DNA from: Nymphaea colorata
Lineage: Eukaryota; Streptophyta; Magnoliopsida; Nymphaeales; Nymphaeaceae
Direction of reading: 5' to 3'
Length of the DNA: 64,000 nt
Assembly: GCF_008831285.2 (NCBI RefSeq)
Contig: NC_045138.2
Coordinates: forward strand, 14,210,571 to 14,274,570
Below, piece by piece: positions 50,084-61,682 of the stretch. Every line of letters begins with the position of its first letter. Position 1 is the stretch's first letter. A program made the translations under genes and the position numbers. The notes beneath the pieces are model-generated. The model searched no databases. It had not been told where the DNA came from and saw only the letters and a list, made by a program, of their open reading frames with translations.

Positions 50084-51346
50084 ATGGAGTGCCTTCCGGT
50101 GGAGGTCATCGGTAACATCCTATCACGCGTTGGGGCAGCGAGGGATGTAGTGGTGGCGTCCGCGACATGTCGGAAGTGGCGAGAGGCCGGCCGGAACCAC
50201 CTGCGCACTCTGTCCTTCAACTCCGCCGATTGGCCGGTCTATCGCGAGCTCTCGGCGAGCCGGCTGGAGATCCTGATCACGCAAACCATCTTCCAGACGA
50301 AGGGTCTTCAAAGCCTGTCGATATCTATGGCCGACGTGGCCGACGAGTTCTCCGCGGCTCCAGTCATCGCCTGGCTCATGTACACTCGGGACTCCCTGCG
50401 CTCCCTCCTCCACCTCGTCCGCACGGCTCCGCCAGTGAACGTCCTGGAGAGGTGCGGCCGCTCCCGGCTCGAGGCCCTCGTCCTCGGCTTCACTTCCATC
50501 TCCGGCGTCGAGCCCAGCTACCAGCGGTTCCCCTGCCTCCGCTTTCTCGCCCTGCACAGTGTTAGCGTCTCCGCCCTTGACCTCAGCCTCCTTCTCTCTG
50601 CCTGCCCACTCATCGAGTCCTTCTCCCTCGTGAGCCCTGACATTGCCATGTCCGACTCTCAGGCCACCATGGAGCTCAGCAGCCCCACCCTCAAGCGGAT
50701 CTACGTCGAAGCAATCAGCCTTGACAAGTTCGTCCTCGATGCCGATTCCCTTGAATCTCTGCACCTCAAGAACTCGACGCTCGAGTACTTCGAGCTCGTG
50801 GGGAAGGGTGGGCTCCGGCATCTCAGGTTCGACGATGTCAGCGTGATCCATCTGGACATCGGCGACACCGCGGATTACCTGGAGGTAGTCGACGTGAACG
50901 ATTTCACGATCGTCTGGCCGAAGTTCTACCAGACAATAACGAGATCGGCGAAGTTAAGGCGGCTTCGGCTATGGGGAGTGGTGTTCGATGTGGAGGATGA
51001 GGTCCTGGACTTGGAAACGATTGCTGTTTGTTTCCCCAGATTGAGCCACCTCTCACTAAGCTACGAGACAAGGGACAGCTTGGTGCACTATGGTCTTCAT
51101 GGTTCGACAATGCTGGAGAATGTAGTGGCCCTCGAGTTGGGTTCCACGGTGATCAATGACCTATTCACAGAGTGGGTGGCGGGGCTTCTCGAACGATGTC
51201 CGAATCTTAAGAAGTTGGTCATTCATGGAACCATATCGGAGATGAAGACCCGAGAAGAATGCCAGACGTTAGCTGGTTTTACCTCTTCGATTGTTCGGCT
51301 TATGAGGAAGTACATTAATGTTGATGTGCAATTTGAGTATCAATGA
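50084..51346 (+). CDS. F-box/LRR-repeat protein, At1g67190 type
   Basis: Predicted substrate receptor of an SCF (Skp1-Cullin-F-box) E3 ubiquitin ligase. The coding region is one exon of 420 aa, close to the 419 aa of Arabidopsis At1g67190. The N-terminal F-box (residues about 1-40) reads MECLPVEVIGNILSR then DVVVASATCRKWRE. The rest is a series of leucine-rich repeats, recognisable in blocks such as FNSADWPVYRELSASRLEIL, ALDLSLLLSACPLIESFSLV and SSPTLKRIYVEAISLDKFVL; it ends YINVDVQFEYQ. An in-frame ATG 27 codons upstream (50003) gives a non-conserved extension, so the start at 50084 is preferred; it sits directly after a GA-rich leader. The first 900 nt are very GC-rich, producing long antisense frames that are shadows. 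The substrate is unknown. Confidence 0.93.
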   Translation: MECLPVEVIGNILSRVGAARDVVVASATCRKWREAGRNHLRTLSFNSADWPVYRELSASRLEILITQTIFQTKGLQSLSISMADVADEFSAAPVIAWLMYTRDSLRSLLHLVRTAPPVNVLERCGRSRLEALVLGFTSISGVEPSYQRFPCLRFLALHSVSVSALDLSLLLSACPLIESFSLVSPDIAMSDSQATMELSSPTLKRIYVEAISLDKFVLDADSLESLHLKNSTLEYFELVGKGGLRHLRFDDVSVIHLDIGDTADYLEVVDVNDFTIVWPKFYQTITRSAKLRRLRLWGVVFDVEDEVLDLETIAVCFPRLSHLSLSYETRDSLVHYGLHGSTMLENVVALELGSTVINDLFTEWVAGLLERCPNLKKLVIHGTISEMKTREECQTLAGFTSSIVRLMRKYINVDVQFEYQ

Positions 51347-51586
51347 ATTGGAACAGTAGCGGAAATTGCTGAAGTTGTTCAAATTCAGATGTCTCTGAAG
51401 TTCAAAATTTCTGAAGTTCAAAATTCGGTCCTATTGACTTCTCTGAGATTTTTTATCTGATTGAAGCTGCAAATTTTGATCCCATTGGAGATGTATTATC
51501 TATCAGGTACTATCGGGAGCCTTGGCATGACGGTCAGCTCGATATTGCCTCATTGTTTGTTTTATTAGCTTGGTAGAAGATGTAAA

Positions 51587-51973
51587 TCAAATATTTGTTA
51601 TTTCTTTCTGTAGATATGAACATTCATTTCTTCGATATATTAGTTTATTAATTTCGACAATATTGTCTCTCTTTGTCTTTCTTTTGAACTTGGAGGCATC
51701 CGACGTGGAGCTCTGATCATGTAGGAAGGCCTGTTTTCCTTCTCTGTTTCCTAGCACAATATCTTGAGTTTGTATACAAGTCGGGGATAGTTTTAAATCC
51801 TGCCATTCTTCGTTTCCTTCCTTTCGCAGTTTGGTTCCTACTGTTTTTCCTGCAGATAATTCATAAGGGTGTGGAGGTTCTATTTTAGGGGCCCAGATTT
51901 TTGGATGGCAACTCATTTCGCTGGATTCCTTAAATAAGCTTTGGAGACAATTTTCCAGTTCATCGCCATTCAT
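51587..51973 (-). CDS. Hypothetical 128-aa open frame, unrecognised
   Basis: A minus-strand frame converging on the F-box gene, about 240 bp past its stop codon. Its composition is protein-like: charged, no low complexity, with MNGDELENCLQSLFKESSEM at the start and KFKRKTKRDN then EINKLIYRRNECSYLQKE near the end, which would suit a basic helix or short coiled coil. I do not recognise a family and see no TATA box or intron. It may be a small gene, the last exon of a minus-strand gene or a chance frame in the F-box 3' UTR. Confidence 0.25.
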   Translation of the reverse strand: MNGDELENCLQSLFKESSEMSCHPKIWAPKIEPPHPYELSAGKTVGTKLRKEGNEEWQDLKLSPTCIQTQDIVLGNREGKQAFLHDQSSTSDASKFKRKTKRDNIVEINKLIYRRNECSYLQKEITNI

Positions 51974-54130
51974 GTTCTTGGTGGTTATGACTTACGATGT
52001 AGGGAATAGTTTCTTTAGCCAGTGCATGGTCATGCACTATAACACAATGCAGCCGTACGTGTCAGTGCTGCTAACTATGAAGCTGCTAATATAAATCAAT
52101 GGAGCATCTATTTTTTTATCAAATTTGTCAAAAATTTTGATTAGTACCGTGCCTTCAAATTCCTGCACTTTAAGTCTTGTGTTGTTTGGCTTGCACATTG
52201 GTGGGACTGATGATAGTGGATAAGGCATTTGAAGATGGGATATTTTGCTTTGATTTAATTACAGAGGGAAAACGAAAAGCTTCACAAACTGCTTGTGTGC
52301 TTGACTTAAAACAAGACCAGTATGTCCTCTGTTTTTTTACACGTCGAATAAGCTAGTTGTGGCCCCATGCAATAGCTGTAAGGGCTAGTTGGTTGTGCGG
52401 CCACTATTAAAGTCTGCATCATGCTGTTAAATCTAGTTGAGGATGATGGATGGGAGTTGCAGGGGGCTAATCAGAAGCAATTGGTCCTAATATGGGAAAC
52501 AGAATTTAGTTTATGGCTCAATACGATGGATGAGAACTCCAGGTAACTTCATATTTGATGTTTGCCTGATAAATTGCAGCGGTACAAGGTTTGCCAATAC
52601 ACCATAAAGTTCAACTTGCTATCAGTTTCCTGAAGATGTTCTGACAGAGTTCATGTGCGTTTGTGCGTTAACACTTTTCTTCCATATTGTTATATGGTAA
52701 TTCAAGGCAAGAATTGGTAGAATCTATTCTGGCCCTTCTCAGTCAATATCAATCCTCAAGAACAATTTTAGTGAAGAGCCAACAAAAATCCACTTGTTGC
52801 CCCTTTGTGAGATGAATTGGTTGTCTAATCACCAGAGATCAATAGTACTAGGAGTGTGTTTAGTGGCTGCAAATGGTTTATGTAATATAATATTGTTAGC
52901 AGTAATTCTGTAGATGTCTGGCCATGCCTAGCAAGTGTACGTTACTGGCTTATCCTTTATGCTACCAGGTTTCTATGATAATGCAACAGGTTGCAATAGT
53001 AGTATCTGATAGATTTGCAGATTAAATGATAAATCATCTAGTGTATAACAGAATGTACTTGAGATGCTTTTCAAGACCTAGTTGATGGATCTTTCCATAG
53101 TGAGATGCTGGTTACTTGTGCATGACATTGGGCATGGCACAACTTTATGGTTGATTCTTTCACATAACCCTTGAAGCTATCATGAATTTGCATATGAGAT
53201 TCTTTTCTACTTTTAATGTGGAAACTGATCTATCAACTGGACACATTTGTTACAGGAAAAGTTCTTTATGAAAAAATTGGCTTTCCTTTCACCCATTTGT
53301 TCCCTTTTTGTTTTGCAATTTGTGTTGTAAAAGGGTCTTCTTTGTTTGATTAAAGCACTTGGAAATGAAACATCAGGCTGTGCTTGCTGATAGATTCACC
53401 CTAAACTTTGACTACCAGGAGGTTATGTGCTTCATTCACTAAAAAACTGGCCTTGTGCACTCCTGAAGCTCTTATCTTAATATGCTCCTAGGCATAATGT
53501 GGAAATGGTACAATATGCCCGTGTGGTCTTTGTGTGTCTAAATTATCATGCTTGCTTGTGTCACATGGATGTGGATGTGGGGCTGAAACACGATAACGGC
53601 ATAGGCAGTAAAATTTGGCAGTTCTCACAACAAAGGTCATATTCAGATGATACACACAAACATGTGTTTTATATATAAGATGCAAGTTCTTGGGAAACAA
53701 ATTGAAAATTACTGTAAACTAAAAATTCAAATAGTAAAACCAAGTTGAAATTGAACTATTATGTAATTGGAGACAAATTCTAAGGGAAAGTTATGTGAAT
53801 TGATTAAAATATCCAATTAAAAAAATAAAAGGACATAGAAAATTCTTAATGAGATGGTCTTCATGTGCAACATTGGTGCAATTCCATTCATGCAGTGTCA
53901 TGTGGAATCTGTCATGTCATGTCAGTGTGGTATATGGGATATGCTTGCTAATAGAAGTGTACATGTGTGAGGTTGTGTGTTTGTTTGCTTGTGTGCATGC
54001 ATGTAATAAACAGCATTTCACCAAAATGTGATTTTGTGTGATGCGTTATCTCAGCAGTTCTGCATCCTTGCACATTGAACAAGATCTAGAGGATTTACTT
54101 AATCTATGTTGTTGAGGTTCGTCGTTGACA

Positions 54131-54410
54131 TCCATAAGATATCAGGGTGGTTTTCTGAGTGTATGGTTTGTTTAGGCACCTTGAGTACCTAAATTTTAGG
54201 CAGATCATCTTCCTGCTTTTTGTAACATTGTTCATGATGCAAATTGATGCTCTGTCTCCTCCTTAGTTTTTCCATAAGATATCAGGGTGGTTTTCTGAGT
54301 ATATGGTTTGTTTAGGCACCTTGAGTTCCTAAATTTTAGGCAGACCATCTTCCTGCTTTTTGTAACATTGTTCATGATGCAAATTGATGCTCTGTCTCCT
54401 CCTGAGTTTT
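54131..54410. repeat. 140-bp tandem duplication
   Basis: TCCATAAGATATCAGGGTGG starts at 54131 and again at 54271, and both copies run through GATGCTCTGTCTCCTCC. Only a few differences are visible (GTGTATGG/GTATATGG, GAGTACC/GAGTTCC, CAGATCATC/CAGACCATC, CCTTAG/CCTGAG), so it is recent. No coding signal. Confidence 0.95.
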
Positions 54411-55668
54411 TTGTTTCATTTTTTTGATTTGAGTATATAAACAATTTAGACTGCATGATGTTCTTGATTTATTTATGAGATAATATGGATTATGTCTGCA
54501 CAGAAACTATATTGTAGAAATTGTGGTTAGACTTCAAGAACTGATTCCTGGATAATGAATGGGTGTGTGTATATGCGGTAGGATGAGGCAGTGCAGAGGA
54601 GAGAATTTCATAATCCTTCATATACAGGCAGAAAGGTGATTAATCATTAACTTTCTGCATGTTGAACCATTTTATGGAATATGAAGAGCAATGCTTTGAC
54701 TTGCTGCTGCGTGTTTTTTGTTTCTGTTTTGTTTTACATAGTTATACACTTATTTGCATGTTCCACCAACTTGTGAAATGTGAAACATAGTAGAACTAAT
54801 AGTTCTTGCCTAAACCTTGCCAAATCTCAAGTTTCTGTTACTTGTGGAGCACAACAGAATGTGTAGAACAGAAAGAAATGTGCTTTTCCCATCCTAATGA
54901 CTGTCTTTGCAAAGATCCCAAGAGTTCCCATTTGTGCTGCCAATATCTCAGTCCCGTATTTCCAACATCATGTATGATACCAAATTAGATTGATCTACTT
55001 GGAGTTGGGTTGTAGAATTTGGTATTCCTCAGGTGTAAACAGCATTCAGCTTCAGATTGGGAGATTATGACGTTGATAAATTCCCAGAGCTGATCGCCCA
55101 TTCAGTCTGACTAGTTTGCTATGCTTATGCTCTCTACACGAACCCTATTTCTGCAGGATCATTAAATTGGACTGGGGGATCAGCTCCATCATGGTTGCAT
55201 TGACTGCTCGTGCATTATTCTGGCTAGGGGCTAAATCGAGCTGCCTTGTTCTTGACTAGTTGACTGATATAATCCCTTTTACGTGGCAATTGACATCCTA
55301 TGAAACATGTATATGGTCGCAAGTAAAGCTGTGATATGGGTATTTGCCTTAAAGAGAACACCCCACATTTTATTTTTTTAGACTTTAGAGCTTTAGATTT
55401 TTCTGTTCTGAGATATCATCCACTTCTGGAAAGTGTACATAACTAAATTGTGTTATGCTAGATATTCTCTATCCAATTACTGGACTTGTTGCAGAATTGA
55501 TCGCCTGGTTATTCTTCCTGCAGTGACCATCAGCTTTCTATGTAGTTATTTTTGGATCCATAATTAACTGTAGAAATCTACCTAACCTACTTAGAAAAGG
55601 GAAGGCATCAGGTCAGCAAGAGGGAAAGACTTGGACAAAAGAGAACTTCTTTGGGAGATTTATCAGTT

Positions 55669-55925
55669 GCAATTTTTATGATATTCTTGAATAGAATCTA
55701 GTGCGTTCTTGTTCCTTGTTTTGAATGGTTGAAAAATCTAATAGATTTGTTGGTTTGCAATTTTTATCATATTCTAGAGTATAATATGGTGACTTCTTGG
55801 TGTTCCTTGTTTTGGAAGGTTGAAAAATTCTAGTAGTTTTGTTAGTTTCAATTTTTATCATATTCTAGAGTATAAGCTAGTGCCTTCTTGGTGTTTCTTG
55901 TTTTGTAAGGTTGAAAAATCTAATA
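55669..55925. repeat. 88-91-bp tandem repeat, about three diverged copies
   Basis: CAATTTTTAT starts at 55670, 55758 and 55849. Each copy continues with ATATTCTxGA, a TTCTTGxTGTTCCTTGTTTT-like block and GGTTGAAAAAT. The copies differ at many positions, so the array is older than the 140-bp duplication nearby. Confidence 0.85.
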
Positions 55926-58900
55926 CTTCATAAGTATTTTATTATTTGACCTTGAGGGAGAGGTGGCTTTTATTCTGGTCAGTCTTCCTACTCAAATGAG
56001 CATCTTTTGTTAATGGGATTCCTTTATTAGATCACAGAGCAAGCAAAGGTGCACAGTTTTTACCTTAAATTTTGTGTAACTAATTCCGACCTTCGACCAA
56101 CTAGAACACCAGTATCTTCATCGTCATCATCATCGTCATCAGGGAGCCTTGTCCTAGCTATGTGGAGGTCAGCTTTATGAATCTCTCCCTTCCCCATTCC
56201 ATATATGTATGTTATTTTGCAATTTTTCGTGTCACCTCCTATTTTTTTCCTTTCGATTCCCAGTTCAATCTTGTACAGAAAAACTTGGGCCTCTTTGGGT
56301 ATCTCCCCTCGTTAGCTGCATCACATCTAAAACTTAAATTTACTTTAAAAATGGATTAGTTGTTTGGTTTGATAATTTTAACGCCCAACTACTTTTAGCT
56401 GTCTTGTTCTTGTGCGTATAAATTTCAGGCGTATCCGATTTTTTTCTTGGTGTACTGGGTGACTTTAAGTTTTACCCACCAATCACCAATCACCCTGAAA
56501 TCAAACAAGAAAATGTTTCACCTTTTTATTGGCTTTATCACGGACCCCCTTTGGTCTACCTAGCAGTCTAGCTCGACCACAGAATGGTACCCATCTGACC
56601 AGCATAAGTTCCATGCTGAACTCTAAGCTTTCTCAAACATAGAGACGACATCTCACCTTAATCAGATTGAGACAAATAGGGGAAGCGGTCTGGTTAGCCA
56701 GGAGTGAAATTTTGTCATAATCTAGTCTAACTCATAGACCCAATTCAAGTTTGCCGATGACGCCTGAACCTATACAACTTGCATCCCTTGGTTTCGTGTT
56801 CTCTGCTTCTATTTGGTTCATTAAGAATCTGAATATAGATTGACAATAAGTTCATTCAGATTCTCAATCTAGATTAACAATAATGAGCAGTGACACTCTT
56901 TTAAGCAACTAATAATGTAATCCACTACTCATTATAAACAATCTTGTGCAGAAATATTTTAAAATGTGAATTTAATTGAAATTAATAGTTACATTCAATG
57001 TATACCCTTTTCTTGAGAAAATGTATTCAAGTACCATTTATTTATTTAGAGACGCATCATAAACCAAAGCCACCATGACCTCATGAAGTATGTGTTGCCC
57101 ATCTTACCAATCGGAGGCTGCATTTAATAATCTTTCAGCGTTTGTCCAGAATCTGTTTTGGACTCTATTTAAGTTTCTTTATACATGGAAAAAGCAAACT
57201 CTCTCACGTTTACCATTTACTGGAAGCGTTGAAATGTGCAAGGCGTGCGGATCAGCAAATCATGAGTTTTGATTCCTTCAGTGGCCAACATGTGGTGGAT
57301 ATGGAGCCACACTGTGCTTGAGGTTCTAATCTATCCCAGCATTTTATAAGGACTGATAAGGGTTAGATCTGGTCAATTGCCCATCATTTATAGCAAGAAA
57401 AAACCAAAATGCATCGCAAATGGGTCGAGTTCCTTTGCAACATAATGGGTTCAATTTGCTTATTGTTCCATCTTAATTGATGGTAGATGTCATGACATGT
57501 TAATGTGGTGTAGTTTCTCAGTGGCAATCTATAGGTGCACTTTCAAAAGCTGCCATTGAAAAGTTATGATTCTTTATACTTTATTTTATTTCAAAGATTG
57601 GCTATGAAAAAAATGATGAAAGCAAGAAAATTTGAATGATCTTTTAACGAAAGTTTGAGAAAAAAAAAATCCCAAGCTGTAGAGAAGAAAATAACAGGCC
57701 ATGGCTGCTCCCTTTGGAGGCTCAGAAAAGAGTTTGCTCCCTCTATCTTGCCAGGAAACCTCATCATTTTCCATGTTATGTGATATTTTATTTGAAGCAT
57801 CTACGCAGTACAAAAGTGCCAATCTTTCTGTGAACAGGGTTTGATGAATTTAGATCCATGCTGATGCTTGTGTTGAAACCTGGCCCGTTGCTTTCTGTCA
57901 TGTCTTGCCAAGTATGTCAAAGTCTAAATAGAACTGATGATGCAAGAAAGAAGTTGGGGTGGACTTCATTTAACAAGATCAACCTTTATAATGTGAGTGA
58001 GAGAGAGGGGAGGGGCATGCTTTAACTCACATGCTAATAAACGATATCAAATTTATCAATTTAATTCGCTAGATGTGAAACAATACTTGTTAGGTATGCT
58101 TAGTTATGATGATTGCATATCACTGTAAGATTCTTAAAAAGCAAAGGATCTCAGTCCCCAAAAAAATGTGATTCGAAGATGAAACTACATAGTTGAAGCA
58201 TTTAGAGAGTCGCTTCTGAAAAATGAAAAGCTTGCTTCCTTATCGTACGAAAATTTTTGCCTATAATATTTAAAACACCTTATTCATATTAAGAAAGTTG
58301 TATAATTTTCTATAGTAGACCCTCATTTTCCACCGTCTACAGAAATGCACTCCATCACACCAGAAGCATTGACATTCATTTGTATTCATTTTTTTTACAT
58401 GACATAGCCACACGAATGAATTAACAGATTTAAAAACCTAAGATCAGCGTATTATACGAAACTTTTGATGTATGGATTGGATGTAGATCCGTCAAATTCT
58501 AAAATGTTTATGACAACAGGTATATGGACGAAAAACATAAATATGAATGTGATATATCGGTTTATAAGTTTTTGAATTTGTGGATGACATCCACATGGTT
58601 ATATTTGCAGCAAAATGTCTCTCTCTGAAAAATTGGGGCACCTTATGTAACTATTTTGGTATTCCTCCAGTTATATATACTTTTCCTTTTGCCATGTACC
58701 TTGTCTCAATCGTGTCTTTGTTCCACAGTTCTACCTGTAAAGTAGCTCCATGCTGTTTGATGCTCACTACTCTGCAACAAAAAGGTTCCTAAAGTTGTTT
58801 ACGAATCTTTTTGACAAACAAAAGCAAGCCAACTAACCTACCTACTCAAGGTGCATGAATCCTCAATATATCTAAATCATTACAAGAAATCTTAATTAGG

Positions 58901-59373
58901 CAGATGAAATGGACTCACTGAATGCCAAGCCATGTCAATGCGATCTCAGTGATCCTTTCTCAGCGTCGAGCGGATGACAGGAATTTGAACTCACGCCATT
59001 CATCCATTAAAGCATCTTCCCGGTCGTCTCTTAGCGTGTAATCTTGCTTCCAAAACGACCAGTAATTAAAGCCAATTTTGGCAAAAGTTCATCTCGCGAA
59101 GCAATTAAATGAACTCGGAATTTTTCATGATTGATTCAGAATTAGCACTTGAATGATAGGTCTGTGTACAATTGGACTTAAGAAAGGGTGCTCCCAGCTA
59201 AACCTAAACCTCCACCCACTTGGGCAAGGCTCAGATAGAAACCCTTTTCTTGGTCAATGATGTATTAGGCTTGGAGTCTTAATTAGAAAATGCCAAAGCT
59301 TCGATCCGCAGTCAGAGTAAATGGCATAATCTGGTAGGGACCAGTCTAAACCGTCATTCAGATGTCACTAAAA

Positions 59374-59410
59374 AGGAGGAGGAGGAGGAAGAAGAAGAAG
59401 AAGAAGAAGG
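59374..59410. repeat. (GGA)n(GAA)n trinucleotide tract
   Basis: A purine run of GGA units followed by GAA units. Intergenic; likely length-polymorphic. Confidence 0.9.
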
Positions 59411-61682
59411 CGGAGGGTGTAGAGGGTATTGAAAGCAAGAAGACCCACGAGAACATTAACATCAAATTTATAGGACAATGAAGTTTCCGATGATGTTCAA
59501 TTAAAAATCATAACCACATTTCAGAGAAAAGCTGGCACACAGTGAGGTAAGCTATGATTCATTGAGGCTCGCATAAAGTTCATTTTACTAAGAGATCCAT
59601 GTTGGTATCGCATGTGCCTATGCCCCATTCTTTTGGGACATGCTAAAATTAATAGCAAAAGAGAAGTAAAGTACATTGGTGTTCGAAAACTATGTGCCAA
59701 GATCTTGTTCAGGCCAATCAGAACTCACTCCTGTAGATTGAGAAGATATGGATACCCCCCCCTCCTTCCTTCCACGAGTGACATGGTTGGTCGTGAGCAA
59801 AAGACTTGAATAATTCCTACCACCAACAAACTTTCTTTTCTTCATTTTTTTTTAAAAAAAAGAGAAATCCTAATATTCTTCGTCTTAAAAAAAAAAACGT
59901 TGTAATGAGCCTTAGGTAGATCGAACCATACATGTTGCATTTTAAAAACTTAGTTGTTTATTGCAAGCAAACTACAACAAGGCCAATCATTGTGCTACGC
60001 GAATAATTGTTCACGGAGTCGTGCTACCTATCTAAGTAGGTCGCTCGGTTGACATTATAAAAATATTTACATTGTGGGGATGAACTAATTAAAACATGGT
60101 ATAACAGTGTCTGAAAGTTGGTGCATGGAAAGCCTGAAAGGTCCAACCTCTCTGTTGTACTAGGTAAGGGAATGTTCCTGGCAGTTCATCCCTTCGACCT
60201 TCTCTTTTCTTCTTAATTTGTCCAGACCCTGATCTCCAATGACTGAAAATACTGCAACGCAGAAACGGAAAAGATACCCAAGATTGGAAGACATTGAGCC
60301 AGGTGAAAATGTATTCTAACATCTCATGCATTTTTTTAGTAACTATGCCTCTTAACCTCTAATTATCACCTTGCATCTAGTTTTTTTGTCATGGGTCTTG
60401 AGTTTTCTAGCCTAAAATGAGGATAGCTAACTCTTGAATCTGGTACTTGGCAGTTTTGACAAGTTTGGTTCTACTAAATTCTAATACAATTTGATTGGCA
60501 ACGCCTAATTAATTGATCCATATCTGACCCACTTCCAACCAGGCAATTCATTGATCAAATCAAGCACCCATGAGAGCTAATACGTCAATGACCTGATTTC
60601 CAACTCGTCATCACTTGGAATAAGATCATGGATTTGCACACTCCTGCGGAAGATTGTGTGCAAAGAATCTCACTGACCGATCCATGGGAAAACATACCAA
60701 ACGCAGTAGCCTGGGAAAAGAAATCCCAGGGAAACCCAAGACCGAATGGTAAACCCAAGGGCACCAAACCCCCTCAAAGGGCATGGTTTTTCTAATAATA
60801 GAAGGGGAATCTTAGGGAAGGGAAGGGGTTTGCCCTCTTGTTTTAGGTATTGACAAGCACATCGATGTGGACTAATCGACGAGGAGATAACACCAAACAT
60901 GTCCATTTCAAGGAAAGGATTAAAAATGGAAGTGGGTTTGTTTTGTGGGGGATATTTTTCTAAGTTTTGGTTGAATGATGTGGTGCATTTGTTAATTCAG
61001 AAAAAAAAAAAAAAAGAGACAAGGGGATGTCAGGTAAACCCATCCAAATGAATAAAATGGGATTGGACCAACATGACAAGAGCCCCTCAAACTTAATTTA
61101 TTGGTATTAAATTGGGGCCTATCCATATTAAATGCTGGGCTTCCTTGAGTTAAACTTGGGCCATTGTGAGGGCCTAAAGAAATGAGCAGAGGGAGAAAAA
61201 AATGCAGTCGGTTAAGGAGTGGAGTAGGAGTCAGTGATGTTAGTGGCTGACTGAGATGGGGGCCACCCCGTTTATTTAATTAGCTTTTGGGGTCCTGGCC
61301 CCACCCGATCCCTCCTTGGAGATGGAGACAAAGCCTGCCTGTGGAACCTACGGATTTGATCCGCTTCTGATGTCAAAAGATGAATGGCTGGCCTGACATT
61401 ATGGTTAAAAGCCCAACAGAATAATCAGTTTCTTTTGCAGAAGAGAGAGTCTCCCATCCTGGCTTATTAGAGAGAATCGGGTACAAAAATTCAAGAGGAA
61501 AAGTTAAGGAGGCAATACCATCTTCTCACCCATAAAGAGTTGTAGTTTTTTTGTCTGCAATTTGAACAGTTTCACACGCAAAAGGAGGAAGGAAAGAGGG
61601 GGTCATGTGGTGAACTGATATCATTTTAAGGGAGCAGAAGGGAGTCCCTGATGAGATGATGCTGAGTTTGCAATAGTTTTGC

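Larger units (their letters stand above)
51347..61682. other. 10-kb gene-poor interval
   Basis: The left end contains the F-box 3' UTR. The rest is AT-rich with no gene, tRNA or known microRNA sequence that I recognise. Contents worth noting are a 128-aa minus-strand frame (51587-51973), a 140-bp tandem duplication (54131-54410), a roughly 90-bp triplicated segment (55669-55925), a (GGA/GAA)n tract (59374-59410) and a weak inverted repeat with GGGCACCAAACCCC and GGGGTTTGCCC arms (about 60750-60845). The last 600 bp are the likely promoter and leader of the TGA-type gene. Confidence 0.45.

Noticed and set aside
50123-50851. 242-aa minus-strand open frame opposite the F-box exon
   Set aside because: It is the antisense shadow of a GC-rich coding exon whose sense protein is clearly conserved.
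60750-60850. Short inverted repeat resembling a miniature element
   Set aside because: Arms match only partly and no target duplication is visible, so it is mentioned but not called.
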